Source: Bacteroidales bacterium UBA1189
Lineage (GTDB): Bacteria; Bacteroidota; Bacteroidia; Bacteroidales; Bacteroidaceae
Assembly: GCA_002309805.1 (NCBI GenBank)
Contig: DBYJ01000044.1
Coordinates: 43,226 to 57,684, forward strand
Direction of reading: 5' to 3'
Length of the DNA stretch: 14,459 nt
A program made the translations under genes and the position numbers. Positions 1-9,700 of this stretch are shown here, in pieces. Within the stretch, counting starts at the first letter, position 1. Every line of letters starts with the position of its first letter. Under the pieces are notes generated by a model. That model was not told the DNA's origin, made no database searches, and worked only from the letters and a program-made list of their open reading frames with translations.

Positions 1-1836
1 ATGGGCGCCATCAACGGCTCGGGCGTCACCACCTTCATGAACCGCCACCCGCGCCACACCGTGAAGCGCCTCGACAAGGCGGAGTATGCCGTCCGCGGCG
101 GCGCCGCCCTCGACACCCTGCTCACCCTGCAGGGCACGCTCATGGCCCTCGTGGCGTGGAACGCCGACACAAAGCAGATACTCCCCCTCCGCGACCACTA
201 CGACGCGGCGACCAGCCGGCTGACGTGGACCGTCCCCGCCGACGGCGGCTGGAGCGTCATGGTCTGCCAGTGCGTCACCGACGGCGACCCCAACGTCGAT
301 TACCTCTCCCCCGAGGCCGTCCGGCTGTTCATCAACGACACCCACGAAGCCTACTACCGCCACTTTGCCGACGATTTCGGCCACACCATCGTCTCCACCT
401 TCTTCGACGAGCCCACCATGTACCGCGCACAGGGACGCATGTGGACCGACGACTTCAACCGTCAGTTCACGTTGCGCTACGGCTTCTCGCCCGAGGTGCT
501 CTACCCCGCCCTGTGGTACGACATCGGCAGCCCGACGGCCCACGCGCGTAACCTCCTCTTCGGCCTGCGCTCGACGCTCTACAGCGAGGGCTTCATGAAG
601 ACCATCGCCGACTGGGCCACCGCCCACGGCATCCACGCCACCGGCCATCAGGACCAGGAAGAGATTGTGAACCCGACCAGCGTGTCGGGCGACCTCATGC
701 TCGTGGGCAAGCACCTGACGATGCCCGGCATCGACAAGATTGGCAACGGCCGCAACACCGAGGACTTCTACAAGGTGGTCTCCTCGTCGGCCAACAACTG
801 GGACCGCGCCTTCGTCATGTCCGAGACCTACGGCGCCATGGGCAACATCCCCGTGCAGCAGCTCTACGTCACCGCCATCGAGCAGTACACCAAGGGCATC
901 AACCACCTCATCCCCCATGCCGTCTGGTACGACGACAGCCACGTCACCTTCCTGCCCGAGCTCTCGTGGCGCAACCCCCTCTATAACGCCGAGCTGCCGC
1001 GGTTCAACGCCTTCCTCGCCCGTCTGGGCTACGTGCTGGCACGCGAGGGGCGCCATGTGGCCGACGTGGCCGTGCTCTATCCCATCCAGACCCAGTACGC
1101 CGGCCACCGGCTCGACGGCCCGAAAGGCTACTACGAGGGCGGCGTCGATGTGGCGGGGACGGACTATCCCCTCGTGTCCCATATCCTCACCGACGACCTC
1201 GGCATCGACTTCACCTACCTGCATCCCGAGGTCATCGATGACCGCTGCACCGTCTCCCCGGGACGGCTCGACATGAACAACCCCGTCAACCACGAGCACT
1301 TTGCCGTCCTCGTCCTTCCGGGCGTCAAGGTCATCTCGCTCAGCAACATGCGCACGGTTGAGGCAGCCTGGCAGCAAGGCGTCAAGGTCATCTTCACCAC
1401 CCAGTGCCCCTGTCAGTCCGCCGACGGCCCCGAGGGCGACGCCGAGGTGCAGGCCATCGTTGCCCGCATGCTCGCCTCCACCGCCAACCAGGCCCGCTTC
1501 CTGTCCGCGCCCACCGCCGCGTCGCTGGCCGAGGCCCTGAACGAGTGCCTCCCCCGCCGCGACGTGATGTTCACCGGCGGCCCACACCCCTTCAACTACC
1601 TCCACAAGGTCATCGGCGGGCGCGACGCCTACCTCTTCGGCAACATCGACGCCACCCCCGCCACCGACACCGTCAGGGTGCGGACGACGGCCCCGCGCCT
1701 CACCCTCCTCGACCCCCACACCGGCGCCACGTCCGCCCACCCCGTCCGCCGTCTGGCCGACGGCTACCTCGAGTTCCGCCTGACGCTCACCCCCGGCCAG
1801 TCCGTCCTCCTCGTCGATAGCCGCTCCATCAAATAA
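1..1836 (+). CDS. GH106-like glycoside hydrolase, 5' end cut by window
   Basis: Probable large exo-acting glycoside hydrolase, most like the GH106 alpha-L-rhamnosidase group; it would act on plant-polysaccharide oligosaccharides in the periplasm or at the cell surface. The frame is open from base 1 and there is no signal peptide, so residue 1 is probably internal; relatives are usually 900 residues or more and 611 are seen here. Visible motifs: FFDEP with Glu137, the GHQDQEE stretch at 215-221 followed by NPTSVSGDLM, and MSETYGAMG with Glu275. Two carboxylates at strand ends of a TIM barrel suit a general acid and a base or nucleophile, but I cannot assign them. VADVAVLYP at 353-361 begins a GATase-like domain of the type seen in such barrels; the last 100 or so residues, ending LTPGQSVLLV, look like a beta-sandwich. 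It lies 8 bases before the GH140-like gene and is probably cotranscribed with it. Hydrolase is firm; the family number is tentative. Confidence 0.72.
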   Translation: MGAINGSGVTTFMNRHPRHTVKRLDKAEYAVRGGAALDTLLTLQGTLMALVAWNADTKQILPLRDHYDAATSRLTWTVPADGGWSVMVCQCVTDGDPNVDYLSPEAVRLFINDTHEAYYRHFADDFGHTIVSTFFDEPTMYRAQGRMWTDDFNRQFTLRYGFSPEVLYPALWYDIGSPTAHARNLLFGLRSTLYSEGFMKTIADWATAHGIHATGHQDQEEIVNPTSVSGDLMLVGKHLTMPGIDKIGNGRNTEDFYKVVSSSANNWDRAFVMSETYGAMGNIPVQQLYVTAIEQYTKGINHLIPHAVWYDDSHVTFLPELSWRNPLYNAELPRFNAFLARLGYVLAREGRHVADVAVLYPIQTQYAGHRLDGPKGYYEGGVDVAGTDYPLVSHILTDDLGIDFTYLHPEVIDDRCTVSPGRLDMNNPVNHEHFAVLVLPGVKVISLSNMRTVEAAWQQGVKVIFTTQCPCQSADGPEGDAEVQAIVARMLASTANQARFLSAPTAASLAEALNECLPRRDVMFTGGPHPFNYLHKVIGGRDAYLFGNIDATPATDTVRVRTTAPRLTLLDPHTGATSAHPVRRLADGYLEFRLTLTPGQSVLLVDSRSIK

Positions 1837-1844
1837 AATGAAAA

Positions 1845-3293
1845 ATGTCTCATCTACTGTCATTGCTGTCCGTTCTCGTCTGCTCAGCCGCGCTTGTCTC
1901 TGCCCGGCCGACGCCCGGATGGAATGTCCCCGCGACGGACCGTGCAACGATGCCCGAGCGCCTCAGCGTGTCGTCCAACCGTCGCTATCTGGTTGACGAG
2001 CAGGGCCGTCCCTTCTTCTATCTGGCCGACACCGCATGGGAGCTCTTCCACCGGCTCACCCGTGAAGAGGCTGACATTTACCTCGATGACCGTGCCTGCA
2101 AAGGCTTCACGGCCATACAAGCTGTGGCCATCGCCGAGCTCGACGGCATCAGCACGCCCAATGCTTATGGTCATCTGCCTTTTGTGGACGAGGACCCCAC
2201 GCGTCCGGCCGTCATCGAAGGGGCCGACAACGACTATTGGGACCACGTGGACTACATTGTCCGCAAGGCGAATGATAAGGGGCTCTACATGGCCATCCTA
2301 CCCACCTGGGGACGCTACTGGCACGACGGCGACAACCCCGTGTTCAATGCCCGTAACGCCCGCACCTACGGCCGCTGGCTGGCCGGCAGATACCGTGATG
2401 CGAAGGTGATATGGGTGCTGGGCGGCGACCGCAACCCCGAGAACGACAACCATCGCGAGATCATCCGCCAGATGGGCCTCGGACTTATCGATGGCGACCA
2501 GCACACACACCTCATCACCTATCATCCGACGGGTTACAGCGGCAGCGCACAGTTCTTTCACGACGAGGAGTGGCTCGACTTCAACATGCGGCAGAACGGG
2601 CACAACCACTGGGCCGAGGCATATAAGCTGACGCGCGACGACTGGAACCGTTCCAATCCCGTCAAGCCTGTCCTGGACGGCGAGCCCATCTACGAGGACC
2701 ACCCCGTGGCCTTCGATGCCGCGCGGCGCGGTCATTCCGTGGCCGCCGACTGCCGCAGGGCACTCTACTGGGACCTCTTCGGGGGCGGTGCCTGCGGACA
2801 CACCTACGGACATCATTCCGTATGGCAGATGTACGACCCTGCCCACAGTCCCTATCCCGTCAATAACCCGCTGATGCCCTGGTACGAAGCCATCAACCAG
2901 CCTGGCGCAGCCCAGATGCAGTGGGCCCGGCGCCTCATGCTCAGCCGTCCCTACCTGACCCGTATTCCGGCCACGGAACTTGTCCTTGCCGGGAGCAGCA
3001 TCCCCTCGGCCTGGCCGGGCGAAGGCATCTACCGCTTTGCGGCAACCATGGACACCGACGGCACCTATCTGATGGTCTATGCCCCCGTGGGACGCAGGTT
3101 CGAAGTCAACACCACCGTCATACGCGCCGACAAGCTTACAGGCTGGTGGTACAACCCCCGCAACGGCAAGTCAAGGAAAATCGGCCCCATTAAGCGTGCC
3201 GAACGCGTCAGTTTCATCTCCCCCAATCCCGGTGAGGAACTTGACTGGGTGCTCGTCATCGATGATGCCGCCCAAAAGTACAAACGCCCATAA
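1845..3293 (+). CDS. Secreted GH140-like (DUF4038) glycoside hydrolase
   Basis: Complete 482-residue exported hydrolase of the DUF4038/GH140 type. The characterised GH140 enzyme of Bacteroides thetaiotaomicron releases apiose-linked side chains from rhamnogalacturonan II. The start at 1845 gives a clean signal peptide (MSHLLSLLSVLVCSAALVSA, then RPTPGW); the ATG at 1838 is in another frame and gives none. The barrel runs from about residue 40 to 365: RPFFYLADTAWELFHRL is the family's opening strand, VIWVLGGDRNPEN holds Asp195, and KPVLDGEPIYED holds Glu280. These are the likely acid and nucleophile by motif position. About 375-475 is a small beta-sandwich like the putative collagen-binding domain usual at the C terminus (TGWWYNPRNGK, then GEELDWVLVIDD). 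Cys13 is not in a good lipobox, so signal peptidase I cleavage is more likely. Next to a GH106-like gene it suggests pectin side-chain breakdown. Substrate is inferred, not shown. Confidence 0.85.
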   Translation: MSHLLSLLSVLVCSAALVSARPTPGWNVPATDRATMPERLSVSSNRRYLVDEQGRPFFYLADTAWELFHRLTREEADIYLDDRACKGFTAIQAVAIAELDGISTPNAYGHLPFVDEDPTRPAVIEGADNDYWDHVDYIVRKANDKGLYMAILPTWGRYWHDGDNPVFNARNARTYGRWLAGRYRDAKVIWVLGGDRNPENDNHREIIRQMGLGLIDGDQHTHLITYHPTGYSGSAQFFHDEEWLDFNMRQNGHNHWAEAYKLTRDDWNRSNPVKPVLDGEPIYEDHPVAFDAARRGHSVAADCRRALYWDLFGGGACGHTYGHHSVWQMYDPAHSPYPVNNPLMPWYEAINQPGAAQMQWARRLMLSRPYLTRIPATELVLAGSSIPSAWPGEGIYRFAATMDTDGTYLMVYAPVGRRFEVNTTVIRADKLTGWWYNPRNGKSRKIGPIKRAERVSFISPNPGEELDWVLVIDDAAQKYKRP

Positions 3294-3295
3294 CC

Positions 3296-3340
3296 CAAGG
3301 CATCTTCATCACCCGCGGCCACAAATACCTCTTCCGCTAA
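3296..3340 (+). pseudogene. Orphan C-terminal tail (GIFITRGHKYLFR-stop)
   Basis: Two bases after the stop of the GH140-like gene, in its -1 frame, the DNA reads QGIFITRGHKYLFR and then TAA at 3338. This closely resembles the short tail ending many Prevotella secreted proteins and the tail of the giant gene in this window (KGIFISNGKKGIIK). The frame is closed not far upstream, so no gene of its own is present. It is either the end of a neighbouring gene otherwise lost, or the original end of the GH140-like protein now cut off by a frameshift. I see no convincing slippery site for programmed frameshifting. Chance resemblance over 14 residues is possible. Confidence 0.4.
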
Positions 3341-3368
3341 ACCTCCGGGCGCTATACCCCAAAGGCAG

Positions 3369-3386
3369 TAGTGACGGGTTGAAAAG
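3369..3386 (+). repeat. Intergenic repeat R, copy 1
   Basis: The 18 bases TAGTGACGGGTTGAAAAG recur identically at 13818-13835 beyond the giant gene. An inverted 16-17 base copy lies at 13877-13893 and a degraded copy near 13989-14004. After the identical core, copies 1 and 2 remain partly alike (GGGGCCGTTTAAAC against TGCCCATTTAACG), so the real unit may be about 30 bases. Confidence 0.7.
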
Positions 3387-3421
3387 GGGCCGTTTAAACT
3401 TTTTGTCGGGCGGTACGACAA

Positions 3422-3601
3422 TCAGTTATCCCAGACGCTGCCCGTGCTGCGGCGTCGGGGAGCCTGGCTGGGTCCCCAGCCGCCCGGAGGGGTTTGTCCC
3501 TCTTCGACGACGGTCGTGCTGATGGTTGATTCGCAGATGAGTTGGTGGGCTGCTATGGTGATGACTACGACGTAGGGCGTCTGATAGGCTTTCTTGTTCA
3601 T
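3422..3601 (-). CDS. Small peptide of a Prevotella KKxYxxP...SVWD type
   Basis: A 59-codon minus-strand gene from ATG at 3601 to TGA at 3422. The product starts MNKKAYQTPYVVVITIAAHQ, continues LICESTIST and ends RRRSTGSVWDN. A KKxYxxP start, a short hydrophobic stretch ending in LIC or LLA before a Ser, a variable Gly/Pro-rich middle and a C-terminal SVWD are, as I recall, features of short uncharacterised proteins common in Prevotella genomes. The leader is A/T-rich (AATTAAATATAA before the ATG), normal for Bacteroidota. It lies 133 bases behind the giant surface-protein gene on the same strand, so readthrough or a separate promoter could express it; I see no clear TANNTTTG box. The hydrophobic stretch (residues 10-23) is short for a signal peptide and Cys23 does not sit in a standard lipobox. 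Function unknown; an exported or processed peptide is one guess. Confidence 0.6.
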   Translation of the reverse strand: MNKKAYQTPYVVVITIAAHQLICESTISTTVVEEGQTPPGGWGPSQAPRRRSTGSVWDN

Positions 3602-3641
3602 TTATATTTAATTAAGAGTTAAGAATTAAGAGCTTCTTTTT

Positions 3642-3739
3642 AATGAAAAATGAAAAATGAAGAATAAATAGTTCTGCAAGCGGGGAACCTACGGACGAGG
3701 AGGAGAATGCTCGAAACATTTTATTTTTCATTTTTCATT
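3642..3739. repeat. 17-bp perfect inverted repeat of TGAAAAA units
   Basis: AATGAAAAATGAAAAAT at 3642-3658 is exactly complementary to 3723-3739, with 64 bases between. The right arm carries the giant gene's TGA stop (3735-3737). The same 17-mer, in the orientation of the right arm, recurs at 14420-14436. Arms of A and T could pair in RNA and help end transcription on the minus strand, but there is no G/C-rich stem. It may equally be a member of the A/T-rich intergenic repeats widespread in Prevotella. Confidence 0.75.
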
Positions 3740-6700
3740 TTATTATCCCCTTTTTGCCGTTGCTGATGAAGATTCCCTTCGCAGTCGTTGTCATAGGACG
3801 TCCGCTGAGGTCATAGACGTTCTCGTTGCCGTCGGCATCGATGGTACGGATGGTCTCTACGCCGGTCAAGTCGTCTACCAACTCCGTGGTCAGCGCTCTG
3901 GCGTTTGCCCCACCCTTCTGCAACAGGAAGCAGCGGAAGGCCGGGATGCTCGCCGCCTCGACATGGGCAGGAGCGGGATACCACTTATTGTCACTCTGCA
4001 TCAGATAGGCGCCCAAACTATGGGCCTCAGCATTGGTGAGGTAGTCGAAGGTACCACGCATGGTGAAGCCTGGTGCGTTCTTCTCTTTGCCGAAGGTGTT
4101 TCCTCCAGAGGCTGGAATCTGTTGCTGGATATCCGTGCCGAGGGTTACATTCGCCGAGGCCGTTTTGATGAGATAAGGCTGCATGGCCTCCAGCTTACCC
4201 GTCACAGCCGTGAACACCAGCTGATTGCCATCGCGTTCGGACAGCTGATAGGCCGTGGCCCCTGCGGGCACGTTCAGTTCGTAGGGCAGGCAGACGGTGT
4301 AGAGACTGCCCGCCGTGGCGAAGCTGCGCGTGTTCTCGACAGTCGCGGCCGTGAAGGCGTAGGGCACGCAATAGTCCTTGCCGTCAACGAGGCGGAACGT
4401 CTGGGCCGAGAGGCTGGTGCCGCTGTTCACCACGACGTTCGTCTCCTGCGTCTCGCCATACTCCTTCGGCAGATAGACGAGCGTCTGCTGCGTGTTGATG
4501 CCGAGGTCGGCAAGGCCACGCGTCTTGACGTCGGCCGTCAGGTCGGCATCGAGCATCAGCATATCCACGTAGCGCAGGCCCGGCGACTGCGAGAAGACAT
4601 CCTTGTCGATGGACGTCAGCGTGACAGGCAGCACCACCCGCTCCAGCTGCGTCAGCCGCTGCATGTCGGCGGCTCGCAGTTCGTCGATGGCGGCGAAGCC
4701 CAGCGGCGTGAGGTCCTTGACACCCGTGTGGTTGTCAAACCATCCGTTCACGCTATATACCTCGGCGAGGTCGTCGTAGGTGGCGGCAGCGTGGGCGGCG
4801 AAGGCGCAGAAGGTCTCGTCGTCGTCGAAGTCGCCCCGCGACACGTTGTTCGTCCGCTGCCACGAGCTGCCTGTGTAGGCATCGTCCTCAAGGTACTGCT
4901 GATAGAGGCTTGGACGCACATAGAAGGCGTCGAACGTGGGGTTGTAGTTGTTGCAGAGCCAGCGCCAGACGGCCAAGTCGGTAGTGATGTTCACTTTCTG
5001 GTTGGCAAGGATGTACATGCGTGTGAGCATGGCGTCGTCGTCGAGGGCGTTCCAGTTGAAATTCGTCATGTCGTCGCCGAGGACCAGCGTCTCCAGTCCC
5101 TCGCACTCCTGCAGGGCGCGTTCGTTCACCGTGGTGCAGGTGCGCGGCAGGATGAGCGTCCGCAGGTTGTAGGCCCGCAGGAAGGCGTGGTGCGGCAGCT
5201 CGTTCGCATCGACATCGTAGAGCTGGAAGTTCTCGGCCATATAGAAGCTGGTGCTTGCCTTGTAGTAGCCCGCCACACCGACGCTGCTCTCCACGAGGTT
5301 GGCATCGTAGAGGTCGATGTACTCCAGTCGGCCGGCGTAGTTGCGCGACGATGTCCACGGGCAGTAGCCGGCCAGATGGCGCATCACGTCGAGGTCGCCG
5401 CCCGAGATGGGGCCTATGACCTTCAGCTTGTAAATCCTGCTGTAGTCGCCCTTGAGACCATTGACCCAGGTGGCGCCGACGGACGTTTTCGTGGTGGCGG
5501 TCAGGCCGAGGGCCGCAGCCAGCGTGTTCGGTTCGGTGAGCGTCACGGTGACCATCTCCTCGTAAGCATGGTTAGCGCCAGCGGGGTTGATGTGGTCGGC
5601 ATACTGTGCCCACCGTTCGCGGTAGAGCTTGCAGTACTCCTTCGGCACCAGAATCTGAAAGTCCGACGGCAGCGTGCAGAAGGCATCGTCAGCCAGCGTG
5701 GGGGTGATGTACTGGAGTGACGTTTCGGCGTTTTCGGTAACCTCTGTCACCTTCATGCTGCTGACGTGGATGGTCTTCAGGCTGGTGCAGCCGTCGAAGG
5801 CATGACGGCCGATGGCCTCGACCGACGAGGGCAGCGTGACGGTTTCCAGACTGCTCATGTCGGTGAAGGTGTTCTCCAGCTGCTTTACGTTCTGGAACAG
5901 ATAGAACTCGCCCAGGTCCTTGATGGTGGTGTTGCCGTTGAAGATGCCTTCAGCGCTCTCCAGCTCCAGGTATTCCGAGGGGAAGAAGTGACCCTTGTCG
6001 GCCAATGCCCACATCAACTCGTCGGACGAGAACGGGCTGGTGACGTTTTGCGCCCGATTTGTCAGGTTCGTATCGCCCAGATAGTCGCCCAGCTGCGTCG
6101 GCAGCGTATAGACCTGCTCGATGGGAGCCTCCCACGGGTCGTCGCTCTCGCTCGAAGCGTGCGCATCGGTCAAGAACACCACCTCCTCGATGCCTGTGAG
6201 GTCTTGCAGCAGGTCGCGGGTGTATGTTGTGGTGTTACGTCCTACAGCGATGCGCTTCAGGCCGAAGGCCTCCTGGAAGGCGTTCTCGCCAATCTCGGTG
6301 ACGGTCCTGGGCAGAACGACGCTCTCCAGCGCGTTGCAGTTGTGGAACATGTATTCGCCCACCCAGTTGTCCTGCTCCAGGTATTCATCCACGCCGTAGC
6401 CGTTGTAGCTGTTCGCGTTGTCCTGCGTCAGGGTGGCATCCCAGAGGTTGAGGTAGCGCAGCTGTCCGTCGGTGAAGTCGCTGTCGTAGGCATCGGCGCC
6501 CATCATGTGGCGCAGCACGGCCACGTCCTCGCCGTTCAAGGGGCCGACGACGGTCAGCGAGTCGTATTTGGCGTAGGGGCCTTGGATGTAGCGCACCTTG
6601 TCGTTCTCCTTAATCAGCGTCAGGCCGAGGGCCGAGGCCAACTGTCCCGGTGCATCCACGCGTACCTTTTTATTTATCCGATACTCGGACATGGGCTGGA

Positions 6701-9700
6701 TGTAGGAGGCATAGTCGCTCCAACGGGTCACGTAGTCGTTCAGCTTGTCGGTGGGCACGTAGATCTTCAGTCCTTCGTGTTTATCGAAAGCCAATTCGCC
6801 CAGCGTGGCGGGCACGTCGCCTTTCACCACGATGGTGTTCAGACGGCTACAGAGGTCGAAGGCACACTTGTCAATATGGGTGACTGCTGCGGGTATCACT
6901 ATCTCTGTCAGGCTGATGCAGCGCATGAAGGCATACTCCCCGATGCGTTTGATGGTAGAGGGCAGCTCGATGTTGGCCAATTTCGTGCATTCCCTGAACC
7001 AGTCGCCTATATAGTCAAGTCCGACACTCTCGAAATACTTGAAGTCAGAGAACGAATAGATGTTGTCCCGCTGGGCATCGAACCTGTCGTCGAGCCACGA
7101 GAAGCCGGCACCGCCGATGCGGGCAAAGTCGCAGTAGTCGTCCCAGTAGGCGGGGTCGGTGCCCGTGTTAGCGGGGTCGTAGTAGGCCATCTCCTTCAGC
7201 GCGGCCTTGATGCCCGGGTCGGTGAAGCGGACGACGCACGGCATGAAGCGGTCCTTATACTCGGCCCACGCGTCGTCGGCCTCGAACCACGCCACCTGCT
7301 GCGGCATCATCTTGATGCGTGCGGGCGAGTCCTTGAATACGTCCTTGCCGATGGAAATCATCTGCGGCGTCATGGGCTCGATGTGGTTCTCGCCGTCGGT
7401 CACCATGTAGAGCAGGTCGAGGTCGGCCAGGTTCGAGCACCCTTGGAAGGCGCGGTCGCCGATGTGCATCTGCAGGCCGGTGTAGCAGTCGCCGAAGGCA
7501 CCGAAGCCATAGAGGTCGACGAACGACACGGAGCGCAGGTTCTTGTTGTCCTTGAACGCCTCGGCCTTCACCTCGTCCAGCTGGTAGTTATTGTAGGTGC
7601 CGATGTCGTTGCAGAGCTTCACGGCTCCCTGATGACCGGTGATGAAGTCGTCGTCGGGACCCACGACAAGAGTGTGCTCGATGAGGTGGCCGCTCTCCTT
7701 GTGCTCCTTCTTGATGGAGTTCTGTTCGTAGGCGTAGGCATACTTAGCGCCGTACTCGCTGTACTTCTCGGCAGGCAGGGCACTCTCGTAGGTGAAGAAT
7801 TTCTCTAACGGCTTCCACGACTCGCTGGCGAGGTAGTCGTCCTTACGCAGCGGGTCGATGACGATATGGAATGGCACCAGCCCTGCCCCCTTGCCGATGG
7901 CTGTCAGCGAATCGACCTCGGCCTTGCATTTCCGTCCGGCAAAGATGCTGTCGCCGGCCAGGATGAAGTTCTCGGGGCCGAGGGCACGTGTGCCGTTGTC
8001 GTCGGTCGCGAGCAGGGTGCTGAACTCCGTCAGCGCCGTGCAGCCCTTGAAGGCCTCGTCGGGGATGGTGAAGAGGAACGCCATGCCCGTATTCGACGAC
8101 TGGCCCGAGATGTCGTGGAACCTGACTGTCTTCAGGCTGGTCTTGTTCTGGAAGGTAGCGGGCAGGAAGGTCATGGTGCGGTTCGACGTGTTCGAGTTAT
8201 TGTCGTTGTCGAAGCCGGCGTAGATGACGGCATCCTCCACGTCGTTGCCCACACTCTTGATGTAGGTGTGATAGACCAGGTTTTTCTGCGGGGTGGTGAT
8301 GACGTAGCCGCCACCCACAAGGCCCACCTGATGGATGTTCGAGAGGATGTTCTCGCGCATACCCTTGTTCATGGCGTCGGCGTTGTACGAGCCGCTGCCG
8401 CCCCAGCACTTCGACGCGATGAGGCCGGCGGTGGAGGTGGCTGCGCTGGCCGGATTGACGGCATAGCGCAAGGCTTTCAACCCCACATTGCCGATATCGA
8501 GCGAAGCAGCTGCCAATCGTTTGATGGTTAAGGTGCGCCATGCCTTTTCGGCTATCTGTTTCTCCGCTTCCAACACAGCCAGCCGTGCCGTGGCGTCGGC
8601 CGCCGCCTTTCGGGCAGCCTGGAATACGGCCTGATGAACCAGCGACAGCTGTCCGATGGAAAGCTGTTCGAGCGTTCCGACCGAAGCAATCAACGTTCCG
8701 TCGGCAGAACATACACCCAAGTTGAGCAACTCATTAAAGGCGGCTTGCCCTATTTCTCTCATAGAAACCTTGGCACCGTTTTCCGCGGCAAATTTGGCCA
8801 GGGTGGAGATGCCTGCCTTGCCCCACGATGCGGCTATGGCTGCCGCGTTCGTCTCGGCGGCCTGCACCAATCCCTGTTGTGTCTCGACGGCTTGGCCGGC
8901 GACGAGAAGAGCATCCCAAGCCTCGCTGCTGGCCGTGGTCGTGGATTGTATGACGCCCTGGGCACTTACAAGAGAACCAATGGTATAGGCAACCATAGCC
9001 ACCTCGATGGCGATGCGCGGTGCCGTCCACCACGACACGTCCTGGCTGACCACCTGCGAGGCCTGCATGATGCCGCCCGGCGAGGTCATGTAGTCGTAGG
9101 TGAGGCCGCCTTCGCTGAACTCGTCCCTCGGGCTGGGCGAATAATCGACAGGCTCCAGGAAGGCCAGGTAAGGCTGCCAGTTGGGGTCGTCCTTGAAGTC
9201 GGGATAGAGTTCGGTGGAGACGAGGATTTTGAAGTCGCTGGCTCTCAGGTTCTGCTGTGCCTCCCAGTCGGCATCGTTCATGCCGTTCACTTCATCGTCG
9301 TTGGTCACGTCGGCATAGCCGAAGATGTTGTCGCCCGGGATGACGTCCTTCGGGCCGAGTGCCATCCAGCAGTCGTCGCCGTCCTGCACGTAGTAGAACA
9401 GGCGCAGCTCCTTGAGGTTCGTGCAGCCCTTGAAGGCGCCGTTGGGGATGACCATCTTCAGGTCGCTGTACGAGTTCTCGCTCCGGCCGTTGGTCTGCCA
9501 GAACTCGATGGCCTTTACATGCGTGTTGCCGGCAATGGCTTCGCGGCTCAGCACGATGGTCTTGTAGTTGTAGTACGAGCCAGGGTCGTTGTAGATGCGC
9601 ATCGTGCCGTTTTCACTGTCGATGTCGTCGTTATCGACACCCACGATGGAGGTGTAATAGACGTTACAGTCCTCCTTGGTGGTGAGCAGCGAGGCGGCGT

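Noticed and set aside
1838..1844. ATG at 1838 as start of the GH140-like gene
   Set aside because: It is in a different frame; only the ATG at 1845 gives a signal peptide and the DUF4038 barrel.
3403..3421. TTGTCG / CGACAA hairpin as a terminator
   Set aside because: The 6-bp stem has its T run before it on the plus strand and A residues after it on the minus strand, so it fits an intrinsic terminator in neither direction.
3963..5720. Long plus-strand open frame of 585 codons
   Set aside because: Lies wholly antisense to the giant gene, whose frame shows clear repeat domains. The plus reading is a Val/Gly/His/Arg-rich shadow with no domain, produced by G/C-rich codons.
5766..7808. Long plus-strand open frame of 680 codons
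   Set aside because: Antisense shadow of LRR modules of the giant gene; low-complexity composition (VAVVAVRVV-like runs) and no promoter or leader.
8364..9071. Foreign base composition of the helical insert
   Set aside because: Hand counts of 60-base lines range from about 48 to 70 percent G+C, with flanks near 58-62 percent. The spread follows Ala content, so composition alone gives no clear sign of transfer.
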